A stretch of 64,000 nucleotides of DNA from Pigmentiphaga kullae (GCF_004216695.1 NZ_SGXC01000001.1:2852001-2916000), one strand, 5' to 3'. Shown: positions 40,156 to 50,528, counted from the stretch's first letter. Notes: generated by a model from the letters alone, not told the origin. Translations and numbers: made by a program.

Positions 40156-40833
40156 ATGATGTTCGTTTCCAAGACCACCGCCTTCCTGGCCCGCGCCGCC
40201 GCCGGCGCCGGCCTGGCCGCGGCCCTGGCCCTGCCGGGCGCCGCGCTGGCGGGCGCCATCGACCAGTTGCACGCCTTCGCAAGCAACACCCAGTCCGCGC
40301 GCGGCAGCTTCTCGCAAGTCACGCGCGGGTCCTCGGGGCAGGCGGCGCCGGCGCAGTCCGGCAGCTTCTCGTTCCAGCGCCCCGGGCGCTTCCGCTGGGA
40401 AGTGGCCAAGCCCTATGAACAACTGATTGTCTCGGATGGCAAGCAGTTGTTTCAGTACGACCCCGACCTGAGCCAGGTCACGGTGCGCGACGTGGGCGAG
40501 GCCATCGGTTCCTCGCCGGCGCAGATCCTGTTCGGATCGGGATCGCTGGAGCAGTCCTTCAACGTGGCCGAGCAGCCCGAGCGCGACGGCCTGCAGTGGC
40601 TGCGCGCCACGCCCAGGACGCCCGACGCGGGTTTCTCGCGCGTGGACATCGCCTTCAAGGACGGCCTGCCGGCGCGCCTGGAATTGCTGGACGCCTTTGG
40701 CCAGACCACCGCCATTACCTTCAGCGGCATCGCCCGCAATCCGCAACTGCCGCAGGACAGCTTCCGCTTCAAGGCGCCCGCCGGCGTGGACGTGGTGCGC
40801 ATGGGCGGACAGGCGCCGGCCGGCGGCCGCTGA
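40156..40833 (+). CDS. lolA: Outer-membrane lipoprotein carrier LolA
   Basis: A 225-residue periplasmic carrier that takes lipoproteins from LolCDE to LolB. The signal peptide ends near GAALAG. The mature part has AIDQLHAFASNTQSARGSFS, FSFQRPGRFRWEVAKPYEQL and QLIVSDGKQLFQYDPDLSQV, which are standard. Start is ATG at 40156 or 40159; GGAGAG at 40144-40149 allows both. It lies 35 bases after ftsK and 18 bases before rarA, forming one operon. Confidence 0.95.
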   Translation: MMFVSKTTAFLARAAAGAGLAAALALPGAALAGAIDQLHAFASNTQSARGSFSQVTRGSSGQAAPAQSGSFSFQRPGRFRWEVAKPYEQLIVSDGKQLFQYDPDLSQVTVRDVGEAIGSSPAQILFGSGSLEQSFNVAEQPERDGLQWLRATPRTPDAGFSRVDIAFKDGLPARLELLDAFGQTTAITFSGIARNPQLPQDSFRFKAPAGVDVVRMGGQAPAGGR

Positions 40834-40851
40834 TTCGCGTTCTTTCCACCC

Positions 40852-42177
40852 ATGTCCGACCTGTTCCCCGACGATACGCCCCCGGCCGCCAAGGTGCCCG
40901 ACGCCGCCGCGCCGCTGGCCGAGCGGCTGCGGCCGCGCACGCTGGACGAGGTCGTCGGGCAGAGCCATCTCTTGGGGCCGGGCAAGCCGCTGCGCGTGGC
41001 CTTCCAGTCGGGGCGGCCGCACTCGATGATCTTCTGGGGGCCGCCGGGCGTGGGCAAGACCACGCTGGCGCGCCTGATGGCCAACTCCTTCGACGCCCAG
41101 TTCATCGCGATATCGGCCGTGCTGGGCGGAGTCAAGGACATCCGCGACGCGGTGGTCGCGGCCCAGGCGGCGCAGTTGAAGGGGCGCCGCACCATCCTGT
41201 TCGTCGATGAAGTACACCGCTTCAACAAGGCCCAGCAGGATGCCTTCCTGCCTTACGTGGAAAGCGGGCTGTTCACCTTCATCGGCGCCACCACCGAGAA
41301 CCCCTCGTTCGAGGTCAATTCGGCCCTGCTGTCGCGGGCACGGGTCTACGTGCTGCAATCGCTCAGCGCCGAGGAACTGCGGCTGCTGATCGCCAAGGCC
41401 ATCGCCATGCTGGGCGACATCGAGTTCGACGAGGCCTCGCAGGAACAACTGGCGGCCTGGGCTGATGGCGATGCCCGCCGCGTCATCAACGCGGTCGAGG
41501 TGGTGGCCGATTCGGCGCGCGGGGCGGGGCGCACGCAGGTCGACGCCGAATGGCTGGAGACCGCGCTGTCGCAGAACCTGCGCCGCTTCGACAAGGGCGG
41601 CGACGCCTTCTACGACCAGATCAGCGCCCTGCACAAGGCCGTGCGCGGCTCGGATCCGGACGGGTCGCTGTACTGGTTCTGCCGCATGCTGGATGGCGGC
41701 GCGGATCCGCGCTACCTCTCGCGCCGCCTGATCCGCATGGCGGTCGAGGACATCGGCCTGGCCGATCCGCGCGCGCTGGACATCGCCACCTCGGGGGCCG
41801 ACGTGTACGAGCGCCTGGGATCGCCCGAAGGCGAACTGGCGCTGGCCCAGGCCGTGGTCTACCTGGCCTGCGCCGCCAAGTCCAACGCCGTCTACAACGC
41901 CTACAACATGGCCAGGCGCTTTGCCGCCGACAACGGCAGCGCGCCCGTGCCCATGCACCTGCGCAACGCGCCCACCAAGCTGCTCAAGCAACTGGGGCAC
42001 GGCAAGCAGTACCGCTACGCGCACGACGAGCCGCACGCCTACGCGGCCGGGGTCGATTACTTCCCGGACGGCCTGCGCGCCAAGTTCTACCAGCCCACCG
42101 ACCGCGGGCTGGAAGCCAAGATCGGCCAGAAGCTCGCCTTCCTGCGCGAGCTCGACAAGGAAGCGAAGAAGGGTTAG
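40852..42177 (+). CDS. rarA: Replication-associated recombination protein RarA (MgsA)
   Basis: A 441-residue AAA+ ATPase that acts at stalled replication forks. The N-terminus PLAERLRPRTLDEVVGQSHL is typical. Walker A is GPPGVGKT at 63-70, Walker B is TILFVDEVHRFNKAQQ, and sensor 1 is FIGATTENPSFEVN. The C-terminal tetramerisation part is complete (HLRNAPTKLLKQLGHGKQYR, FYQPTDRGLE). It is third in the ftsK-lolA-rarA operon. In E. coli serS follows; here the TAG stop overlaps the stop of a convergent AraC gene by 4 bases (TTAG), marking the left edge of an inserted cassette. Confidence 0.97.
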   Translation: MSDLFPDDTPPAAKVPDAAAPLAERLRPRTLDEVVGQSHLLGPGKPLRVAFQSGRPHSMIFWGPPGVGKTTLARLMANSFDAQFIAISAVLGGVKDIRDAVVAAQAAQLKGRRTILFVDEVHRFNKAQQDAFLPYVESGLFTFIGATTENPSFEVNSALLSRARVYVLQSLSAEELRLLIAKAIAMLGDIEFDEASQEQLAAWADGDARRVINAVEVVADSARGAGRTQVDAEWLETALSQNLRRFDKGGDAFYDQISALHKAVRGSDPDGSLYWFCRMLDGGADPRYLSRRLIRMAVEDIGLADPRALDIATSGADVYERLGSPEGELALAQAVVYLACAAKSNAVYNAYNMARRFAADNGSAPVPMHLRNAPTKLLKQLGHGKQYRYAHDEPHAYAAGVDYFPDGLRAKFYQPTDRGLEAKIGQKLAFLRELDKEAKKG

Positions 42178-43091
42178 GCGGCCGCGCCGCCGCAGGCGAA
42201 ATGCGGCCGCAGCGACGGCGGCATCCCCCGCACCCGGCGCCGGTACTCCGACGGCGTCCAGCCCGTGTTGCTTTTCATGAAGCGCGTGAAGTGGGGCGGG
42301 GCGCTGAAGCCCAGATCGTAGGTGATCTCGAAGATGCTTTTCGCTTCGCCGGCCAGCAGCGCGAAGGCGGCGTCCAGGCGTCGCATGTTGTAGTAGGCCC
42401 GGGGCGTCATCCGCGTCGCGCGCCGGAACAGGGTATAGAAATAGCGCTCGGACACGCCGTAGGTATCCGCGCCGCGCCGGAACGCGGCGAAATCCTCCAG
42501 GTCGCGCAACTGGCCGGCACGGGCGTCGCGGCCCACGCGTTCCTCCAGGCTGCTGGCCTGGACCGCCGTGTCGCGGGATACGTCGCGCGTCCGGTTCTCC
42601 AGCGAACGGGCCACGGCCGCCTGGTACAGCGTCCGGACGCCCTGCGACACCGCTCGCGGGTCGGGGCCGGCGCGGAACAGTTCCGCCACCAGTTGCATGG
42701 CATCGGCGCGCAGCGGGCCGGGCAGGGTGATCATGTCGACCGGATCGTCGTCCCCGGCATGGCCGACGGGCCCGGCGCTGTCGTTCAACAGCGGCGAGGC
42801 CTTGATCAGGATGGACCCGACCTGGCCAGGATGCCGCGCGCGCCCCGGCGCGGGAGGGATGGCATAGGTCTGCCGGGGGTGGATGACCAGCGCGCGGAAC
42901 GGATCCAGGCGGTGCGAGCCGCCGTTCAGGCGAACGGGCAAGGGTTCCTGGTGCATGTTCACCAGCACCTGCACGCAGTCGCGGGCGTGGTCCGCCAGTT
43001 CGACGCCCGACGCCATGACCGAGACCCGGCCGTAGTCCCCGCCGCAATAGCAAAGGTGGGGCGAATCGTGGGCGTCAGTTGGGATCGACAA
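42174..43091 (-). CDS. AraC-family transcriptional regulator
   Basis: A 305-residue regulator. The N-terminal ligand/dimer domain (VSVMASGVELADHARDCVQV onward) resembles the AraC-binding-like cupin of aromatic-catabolism activators. The C-terminal double helix-turn-helix covers about the last 100 residues (YGVSERYFYTLFRRATRMTP, SIFEITYDLGFSAPPHFTRF). The chosen start is a TTG at 43091 with AAGGAG 7 bases upstream. This keeps the CYCGGDYGRVSVM strand and overlaps the Bug stop by 17 bases; an ATG at 43016 would give a shorter protein. It probably controls the Bug gene and the divergent sulfurtransferase/monooxygenase pair. Confidence 0.85.
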   Translation of the reverse strand: MSIPTDAHDSPHLCYCGGDYGRVSVMASGVELADHARDCVQVLVNMHQEPLPVRLNGGSHRLDPFRALVIHPRQTYAIPPAPGRARHPGQVGSILIKASPLLNDSAGPVGHAGDDDPVDMITLPGPLRADAMQLVAELFRAGPDPRAVSQGVRTLYQAAVARSLENRTRDVSRDTAVQASSLEERVGRDARAGQLRDLEDFAAFRRGADTYGVSERYFYTLFRRATRMTPRAYYNMRRLDAAFALLAGEAKSIFEITYDLGFSAPPHFTRFMKSNTGWTPSEYRRRVRGMPPSLRPHFACGGAAA

Positions 43092-44061
43092 TATTCTTCT
43101 CCTTCGCCACCTTCGACCACAGGGCCTTCTCGGTCTGCACGACGTGTTCGAGGCTGGTCCGCCGCGTGTCCGGGACTTCGGCGCCCCACGAGGCGACGAG
43201 CTTGCGCAGGTCGTCGTCGCCCGCGGCGGCGGTGATCTGCGAGGACAGCGCATCCAGTATATCGGCGGGCAGGCCGGCCGGGCCGAACAGCGCGATCCAG
43301 GAAGAGATGGCGGGTACGCCGCGCAGCTTCTTCTCGGTCAGGGTCGGTACCGCCGGCAGCTCCGGACTGCGCGTCGCGGTGCTGACCGCCAGCGCGTCCA
43401 GCTTGCCGATCCTGATCTGCGGCAGCGCCGTCACCAGCGAAATGATGGCGATGTCCACGTCGCCCGCCAGCAGGGCCTGCAACTGGCGCGCGCCCGAGGC
43501 GTAGGGAATGTGGACCATGTCGATGCCGGCCGAGGTCTTGATCATCTCGCCCAGGAAGTGCATGCCCGAGCCCACGCCGGGGGAGGCGTAGTTGAGTTTC
43601 TTCCGGCTGTCGCGGGCGCCTTCCAGGAATTTGTCGAAGTCGGCGTAGGCGCCCGCGCGCGAGACGATGACGTAGGGCGTGGCGACCAATTGCGCGATGG
43701 GCTGCAGGTCGGTGCCCGGATCGACGTTGCCCGGACGCAGCGCCCAGGAGGTCGTGACCGAGGTGCCCGTGGCCAGTAGCGTGTAGCCGTCGCGGGCGGC
43801 GTTCTTCACGTGCCGGGCCGCGACTTCGCCGCCCGCGCCCTGCTGAATCTCGACCACGACGGGCTGCTTCAGGCGTTCCGACAGTTCCTTGGCGAACAGG
43901 CGCGTGGAGTTGGCGGGGAAACCGTCGCTCCAGGCCATCACCACCTTGATGGGGCGGCTGGGATAGGGCTGGGCGGCGGCCGGCTGGGGCTGCCCCAGCG
44001 CAAGCAGGGCGGCGGCCACCCAGGCGTGAGGGCGGGTCTGGAGAAGGCGGAGCGGCACCAC
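43075..44061 (-). CDS. Bug-family tripartite tricarboxylate receptor, periplasmic
   Basis: A 328-residue Bug receptor. Family marks are PYPSRPIKVVMAWSDGFPAN, in which the usual PGG loop is altered to SDGFP, and HIPYASGARQLQALLAGDVD, where the common PYKG is PYAS. The variation may mean an unusual ligand. A GTG at 44061 with AGGAG 10 bases upstream is preferred and gives a signal peptide ending AAAQP; an ATG at 44115 is an alternative. It is translationally coupled to the AraC gene downstream, and divergent from the sulfurtransferase gene across 202 bases. Confidence 0.9.
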   Translation of the reverse strand: MVPLRLLQTRPHAWVAAALLALGQPQPAAAQPYPSRPIKVVMAWSDGFPANSTRLFAKELSERLKQPVVVEIQQGAGGEVAARHVKNAARDGYTLLATGTSVTTSWALRPGNVDPGTDLQPIAQLVATPYVIVSRAGAYADFDKFLEGARDSRKKLNYASPGVGSGMHFLGEMIKTSAGIDMVHIPYASGARQLQALLAGDVDIAIISLVTALPQIRIGKLDALAVSTATRSPELPAVPTLTEKKLRGVPAISSWIALFGPAGLPADILDALSSQITAAAGDDDLRKLVASWGAEVPDTRRTSLEHVVQTEKALWSKVAKEKNIVDPN

Positions 44062-44263
44062 TTGTCGTTGTCTCCTGGCGGTTGATCGGATCGGGGCCGT
44101 ATGGGGCGATTTCATTCTAGGAGCCGCTGTCGCGGCGGGCTTACCCTGGACTGAACAGGCGGGCAGCATTTACCCCCAGTTCGTTGTCCCGACCGGCTGT
44201 TCAGCGGGCGGTAACGCGCCAGGCCGGGCGCTCGCCAACAATGCTCGGGCCGTTTCCAACAAC

Positions 44264-45139
44264 ATGCCAATGACTTTTCCAACTATGGATATGACTCACG
44301 TATCGGTCCGCGGCGGACACGCATTCGAACCGGACTTCGTGCAGGCCGAGGAACTGCTGGCCCGCCCGAACGACGACAGGCTGTTCGTCGATGTCCGCCT
44401 GGGCGACCCGGACATCGAATACCGCTCGTACCGCGACGGCCACATCTTCGGTGCCGTCCATGGGCAGATCCGCGATGCATTCGCGGCGGAGCCCACGCCG
44501 GGCAGCGGGAACCTGCCGCTGCCCGGCCTCGGGCAACTGGCCGCCACGCTGCGCAACTGGGGGGTGGGTCCGGATACCGAAATCGTCGTCTACGGCCCGA
44601 CCCCGGCGCTGGCTGCCCGCGGCTGGTGGGTGCTGCGCTGGGCCGGGCTTGCCAGGGTGCTCCTGCTCGATGGCGGACTGAAGGCCTGGATTGCCGCCGG
44701 CGGCGCGCTGGCGCGCGGCGACGAACCCCGGCGGCGCCAGTTGCCTGACGAGCTGCCTCTGGCCGGCGGGCATCTGCCGCAGATCGAGGTGGGCGAGGTC
44801 GAGCGGCTTTCCGGCGATGCCGTGCTGGTCGACGCACGGGACGAGGCGTCCTATCTGGCCGGCCATATCCCCGGCGCGCGGCATCTGGCCGCGTCCGAGT
44901 TCTGGACCCCGTCGGGCCGGCTCAGGCCAGCCGGGGAACGCGCGCGGCTGCTGGCCCAGGCCGGCGTCGAGCCCGGCGGCGAGGCCGTGGTGTACTGCGG
45001 CGGCGGCGTCCTGTCGGCCCTGGTCGCCATGGCCATGGCCGAGGCCGGCGTCCGGCCCCGGCTGTACGTCGGATCGTGGTCCGAGTGGAACAAGGATCCG
45101 GAACGCATGCGCCGCAGCGCGGTGGGAGAAGATGCATGA
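44264..45139 (+). CDS. Rhodanese-type sulfurtransferase (tandem domains)
   Basis: A 291-residue tandem rhodanese. The first, inactive-looking domain covers residues 20-145 (RLFVDVRLGDPD, YRDGHIFGAVHG) with no loop Cys. The second, catalytic domain (about 165-285) has the Cys in VVYCGGGVLSAL and the GHIPGARHL motif. It resembles thiosulfate or 3-mercaptopyruvate sulfurtransferases and may move sulfane sulfur to cyanide or thiols. Several in-frame ATGs lie near the start (44264, 44270, 44285, 44291) and none has a clear ribosome site. Its stop overlaps the flavin monooxygenase ATG (ATGA), which points to a shared task. Confidence 0.85.
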   Translation: MPMTFPTMDMTHVSVRGGHAFEPDFVQAEELLARPNDDRLFVDVRLGDPDIEYRSYRDGHIFGAVHGQIRDAFAAEPTPGSGNLPLPGLGQLAATLRNWGVGPDTEIVVYGPTPALAARGWWVLRWAGLARVLLLDGGLKAWIAAGGALARGDEPRRRQLPDELPLAGGHLPQIEVGEVERLSGDAVLVDARDEASYLAGHIPGARHLAASEFWTPSGRLRPAGERARLLAQAGVEPGGEAVVYCGGGVLSALVAMAMAEAGVRPRLYVGSWSEWNKDPERMRRSAVGEDA

Positions 45140-46887
45140 ACGGAGCCATGGCACAGGTCGACGTCGCCATCTGCGGCGGTGGCCCCGTCGGCCTCGCGCT
45201 GGCCTATCTGCTGGGCCGGGAAGGGCTGCGCGTCGCGCTGTTCGAGAAGCGCCCCAGCACCACCGTGTTGCCCAAGGGCCAGTACGTCCATGCATCCACT
45301 GCCGAGCTCTACCGGCAATGGGGCGTCTGGGAACTGCTGGAAGGCAAGGGGTGGTCCATTCCCCGCTCCAACGGCCAGGGCTTCTACGTGCGCATCGCCC
45401 AGGGGCCCGTGGCCGACGTCCGGTCCTCGCTGGGCACCGATGCGGAATACGAACATAAATGGGCGCAGCTCGCGCCCGTCTATCCGCGCAAGGTCCCGGC
45501 TTCGGATTACGAGGCCGCGCTGCGCCACCAGGCGGCCGCCTGGCAAAGCGTCGCGCTGCACTTCGGCACCCAGGTGGTGGACGTCGAGGACCAGGGCAGC
45601 GCGGTGCGGCTGGCCGTCAAGGAGCTCGAGTCGGGCGCATTGCGGGAGGTGGGGGCGCGCTACCTCGTGGCCTGCGACGGCGCCCGCAGCTTCGTGCGCA
45701 ACCGTATCGGCCGGGGCGAGGACCATGGCCCGACCTTCGGCAACCAGGTGCTGGCCGAGTTTCGCGCCGACCTGGACGATACCCTGGGGCGCGACGGCTA
45801 CTTCCACTCCTTCGTGCTGGATCCGCGCCATGCCGGCTGGTTCGGCAGCAAGCATCCGGACACCGGGCTGTGGCGCTACAGCTTCCGCCACGACGAGGAT
45901 ACGCTGCCCGACACCGCCGCGCTGCTCGAACGGATACGCGGCGCGCTGGGCATGCCGGACCTGCCCGTCGAGATCGTTCGCGTCTACCGCTTCGACTACA
46001 CCACGGGCCTGCTGCGCAAGTGGCGCGAGGGCAATGTCCTGTTCGCGGGCGACGCGGCCCATTGGCATTCGCCCTGGGGTGGCTTCGGCGCCAACACCGG
46101 CGTGCAGGACGCCAACAATCTGGCGTGGAAGCTGGGCCTGGTGCTGCGCGGCGCCGCGCCCGACACGCTGCTCGACACCTACGAGGTCGAGCGCAAGGGC
46201 AAGGCGCTGCTTACCGTCAAGGCGGCCACCTACAACTCGCTCAACTTCCAGGCCATCGCGGCGGCCATCGCCGTGGGCGAGCCCGGCGTCAGCCTGCACG
46301 GGACCTTCAGCCCGCAAGCCGTCGCCTTCCTGCGCGAATGCGTCGCGCCGCACGGCGACAACAGCGTGCTGCACACCGGCTTCCAGCTGGGCACGGTCTA
46401 CGACTCCGCCGCCGTGATCCGCGACGGCGACGAGCCGCCGCGCGCCACCCTCGAGCACTACGAGGAAAGCACCGTGCCCGGCGTGCGCGCCCCCCACGTC
46501 TGGCTGTACGACTCCGCCGGCCGCCGGCTGTCCACCGTCGACCTGTGGGGCACCGCCTTTTCGCTGGTCGTGCAGCGCGATGCCCAGGCCTGGACCCAGG
46601 CTGCCCGCGCCGTGGGCCGGGAACTGGGCGTGGCCCTGCGCGTCGTGCACATCGGCGCCGGCGGCCACTACCGGGCCGACGAGCCCAAGTTCGGCCGGCT
46701 GTATCCCGTGGCCGACGGCGGCGCCGTGCTGGTGCGGCCCGACGGATTCGTCGCGCGCCGCCTGCCGGCACAGGCCGAGGGCGCCGCCGGGCCGGCGCTG
46801 CGCGACACTCTCCGGCGCCTGCTGACCCTGGAGCCGGACACCCGGGCGGCAGCGAGCCTGCCCGGGCAGGAGGCCCCCGTGGGGTGA
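45136..46887 (+). CDS. FAD-dependent aromatic-ring-type monooxygenase (MhpA/PheA-like)
   Basis: A 583-residue class A flavin monooxygenase. The FAD dinucleotide motif CGGGPVGLALAYLLGREG is near residue 12, the DG motif is ACDGARSFVRNRIG near residue 195, and the GD motif AGDAAHWHSPWGGFGANTG is near residue 305. The C-terminal thioredoxin-like domain is typical of phenol and 3-hydroxyphenylpropionate hydroxylases. The start is fixed by an ATGA overlap with the sulfurtransferase gene. Coupling to a rhodanese is unusual and hints at a sulfur-containing or cyanogenic aromatic substrate. A terminator-like hairpin starts 30 bases after the stop. Confidence 0.9.
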   Translation: MNGAMAQVDVAICGGGPVGLALAYLLGREGLRVALFEKRPSTTVLPKGQYVHASTAELYRQWGVWELLEGKGWSIPRSNGQGFYVRIAQGPVADVRSSLGTDAEYEHKWAQLAPVYPRKVPASDYEAALRHQAAAWQSVALHFGTQVVDVEDQGSAVRLAVKELESGALREVGARYLVACDGARSFVRNRIGRGEDHGPTFGNQVLAEFRADLDDTLGRDGYFHSFVLDPRHAGWFGSKHPDTGLWRYSFRHDEDTLPDTAALLERIRGALGMPDLPVEIVRVYRFDYTTGLLRKWREGNVLFAGDAAHWHSPWGGFGANTGVQDANNLAWKLGLVLRGAAPDTLLDTYEVERKGKALLTVKAATYNSLNFQAIAAAIAVGEPGVSLHGTFSPQAVAFLRECVAPHGDNSVLHTGFQLGTVYDSAAVIRDGDEPPRATLEHYEESTVPGVRAPHVWLYDSAGRRLSTVDLWGTAFSLVVQRDAQAWTQAARAVGRELGVALRVVHIGAGGHYRADEPKFGRLYPVADGGAVLVRPDGFVARRLPAQAEGAAGPALRDTLRRLLTLEPDTRAAASLPGQEAPVG

Positions 46888-46904
46888 AGGCGGGCCGGGG
46901 AGGC

Positions 46905-48311
<1,407 letters not shown>

Positions 48312-48380
48312 CATTCGTCGCCTGCCTGATCCTCCGGGGTGCGTTACGGTTGAAAAACCTACATCCCGGAGGAGCCAGCC

Positions 48381-48557
48381 ATGTTGAAGTGGGCACTGAT
48401 CTTTTTCGTGGTTTCCATCATCGCCGCGCTGTTCGGATTCACCGGCATCGCCGCCGGCGCCGCCGCCATCGCCAAGTTCCTGTTCTTCCTGTTCCTGATC
48501 CTGTTCGTGATCTTCCTGGTGCTGGGGCTCACGGTGTACAAGAAAATCACGGATTAG
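48381..48557 (+). CDS. DUF1328 small membrane protein
   Basis: A 58-residue very hydrophobic protein of the DUF1328 (YtjA-like) family. It begins [20 protein letters not shown], has a Gly/Ala turn [12 protein letters not shown], then a second hydrophobic stretch ending KKITD. It should be an inner-membrane protein with two helices. The function of the family is unknown. A strong GGAGGAG sequence precedes the ATG by 8 bases. It was not in any longer frame and lies between serS and tRNA-Ser. Confidence 0.88.
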   Translation: MLKWALIFFVVSIIAALFGFTGIAAGAAAIAKFLFFLFLILFVIFLVLGLTVYKKITD

Positions 48558-48564
48558 CGACGGC

Positions 48565-48594
48565 AGGACACAGCGCGAATTTCTGTGCTATAGT
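48565..48594 (+). promoter_or_regulatory. Putative promoter of tRNA-Ser
   Basis: AGGACA (48565-48570) and TATAGT (48589-48594), spaced 18 bases, lie 54 bases before the tRNA. The -10 matches 5 of 6 consensus bases and the -35 matches 4 of 6. Confidence 0.5.
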
Positions 48595-48648
48595 TGCGGG
48601 CTGTTGTCTGGTTCCGGCCACGGGCCAGGCAAGCACTGAAAGGTGCAC

Positions 48649-48740
<92 letters not shown>

Positions 48741-48751
48741 TCTTGCAATGA

Positions 48752-48782
48752 CCCCTTGATTTCACCGATCAAGGGGTTTTTT
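48752..48782 (+). terminator. Rho-independent terminator of tRNA-Ser
   Basis: A perfect 9-base-pair stem, CCCCTTGAT (48752-48760) with ATCAAGGGG (48768-48776), a 7-base loop and a six-T run directly after. It begins 12 bases past the tRNA CCA. Confidence 0.9.
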
Positions 48783-48820
48783 GTTGCCGCGATCAAGATA
48801 ATCGCGGCTTCAAGCGGCTA

Positions 48821-50371
48821 TCAACCAAACCGATAGCGCCCCTGATCATCACGCGCAATCGTGCGCCGGGAGGCGATGTCTTCCAGACCGCGGACAAGCT
48901 CGCGCCCATCCCGAGTTCCAACCGCGGTCATAAGCTCCGCGAAAAACTTGGGGCCGCTCTCCAGCGCAGCCTCCAGGGAAGCATGGCTCGAAGCCCCGAA
49001 CCGTGGGGGATGCGGAACTTCATGCTCGATAGGACGCCTGGCTCCAGGCGCCAGCCACGGCAGCGTCAAGTCGAATCCGGTCTTGTCGGTCGTTCGAGAA
49101 CCTTCCAGCGAAGGATCCAATGGAACCGTCCTCAACCCGCTTTGGACGACCAAGTCCCTGCTCGCCTGAAAACGCGTCGCCAGCGCCCACTCCATCTGGG
49201 CGTCGGAATAGATATCGATGTCCGGGTCGACGACGAACACATTCTTGACGTTGCCCAGGCAGCCGAATGCGGCGGCGATGGCATTGCGCGCTTCGCCCGG
49301 GACGCGTTGCTGCAACGCGATGCGGACGTTGAACGATCCCCCCGCCGCGGGGGGCGCGTAGACCGCCCGCACTTCGCGCACGGCGGACTCGAGCGCTTTC
49401 CACACGAGGACCTCCGTGCGCAGGGAGCAAAGCTGCGCCGTATCCGTGCAGTGCATGCTCGGTCCGCCGATGGAGGAGGTTTGGAAGATGGCGTCCCGGC
49501 GATGGGTGATGGCGGTCAAATGGAAGAGCGGATTGCGTTTTACCGCTCCGTAGTAGCCGAGGAACTCGCCGAACGGACCTTCGGGTTCCACATGGCCGCG
49601 CTCGTCGAAATAGCCTTCGAGGATGAACTGGGCATCGGCGGGCACCATCAGATCGTTGGTGACGCACTTGACGACGCCCAAAGGCTGGGCCCGCAAGGCC
49701 GCGATCAGCGCCAGCTCGTCGCCGGGGAAGCGAAGCGTGGCGGCGAGTTGATCGATGGGATGGCTGCCGATGGCGAACGCCACCGGCGTGCGCTCGCCGC
49801 GTTCCGCGCGTGCCATGTAGATGGCGCGCAAATCGGAAGGCGCGACCAGATCCACGCCCGCCGACCGGCGGCCGCGCAGCATGAGGCGGCGCATGCCCAC
49901 GTTCGTATGCCCGGCGGAGGGATCGTGGACGAAGTCCACCGACGCCGATATGTACGGCGCGCCGTCGAACTCATGCTGCAGATGCACCGGCAGGGCGGTC
50001 AAGTCGCATTCGTCGCCGGTCAGCACGACCTCCTGCACCGGGGCGTGCGCGCGCGGCACTTCCACCAGCTCGCCCGGCTTGCGCAGCCGCGCGAGCACCT
50101 CGGACAACACCTTGTCCGCCGTGGTACCGAAGGCGGCGGCCAGGCGGGCCCGGCTGCCCGCGACGTTGCCGCACAAGGGGAAGCTGCTGCCTTCGATGTT
50201 CTCGAACCATGCCGCGCGCGGATTGCCGTCCAGGCGGGCGGCGACATCGGCAAGCGCGGCAGGCGCGGCATGCCGTTCAAGCTCGTCGCCGGACAACGAC
50301 GCAAGAAAGGTACGCAGGCCGAATCGTTGTAGATCGGGGCGGCTCTCTGAGCGGGAAACGGGCGCGTTCAT
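48821..50371 (-). CDS. UbiD-family decarboxylase
   Basis: A 516-residue UbiD-type decarboxylase, a prenylated-FMN enzyme that removes or adds a carboxylate on aromatic or unsaturated acids. Stretches typical of the family are FVHDPSAGHTNVGMRRLMLR, PVAFAIGSHPIDQLAATLRF, FLGYYGAVKRNPLFHLTAIT and NVKNVFVVDPDIDIYSDAQM. It is cytosolic. No ubiX-like flavin prenyltransferase is nearby, so cofactor must come from the housekeeping UbiX. It is divergent from a Bug receptor gene with an AT-rich shared promoter. The UbiD of ubiquinone synthesis is usually similar in length, but the setting points to a catabolic paralogue. Confidence 0.9.
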   Translation of the reverse strand: MNAPVSRSESRPDLQRFGLRTFLASLSGDELERHAAPAALADVAARLDGNPRAAWFENIEGSSFPLCGNVAGSRARLAAAFGTTADKVLSEVLARLRKPGELVEVPRAHAPVQEVVLTGDECDLTALPVHLQHEFDGAPYISASVDFVHDPSAGHTNVGMRRLMLRGRRSAGVDLVAPSDLRAIYMARAERGERTPVAFAIGSHPIDQLAATLRFPGDELALIAALRAQPLGVVKCVTNDLMVPADAQFILEGYFDERGHVEPEGPFGEFLGYYGAVKRNPLFHLTAITHRRDAIFQTSSIGGPSMHCTDTAQLCSLRTEVLVWKALESAVREVRAVYAPPAAGGSFNVRIALQQRVPGEARNAIAAAFGCLGNVKNVFVVDPDIDIYSDAQMEWALATRFQASRDLVVQSGLRTVPLDPSLEGSRTTDKTGFDLTLPWLAPGARRPIEHEVPHPPRFGASSHASLEAALESGPKFFAELMTAVGTRDGRELVRGLEDIASRRTIARDDQGRYRFG

Positions 50372-50400
50372 ATTTCTCCTCCTTGGCGCGATGAATATTT

Positions 50401-50420
50401 GTAAATTTACTTTATATAAA
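50401..50420. promoter_or_regulatory. Two abutting perfect palindromes between UbiD and Bug genes
   Basis: GTAAATTTAC (50401-50410) and TTTATATAAA (50411-50420) are both perfect 10-base palindromes and lie back to back in the 157-base divergent gap. The gap is very AT-rich for this genome. They are candidate operator halves for both genes; no regulator gene is adjacent. Confidence 0.45.
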
Positions 50421-50528
50421 ATATGCTTATATTAATCTCGACAACAGAGAAACGCCACGACCATCCGCAGATGGCAGCGCAACCGCGGCGCGTATGAAGC
50501 GCCCGCTTTGCCCCTAGGAGGAGACGAC

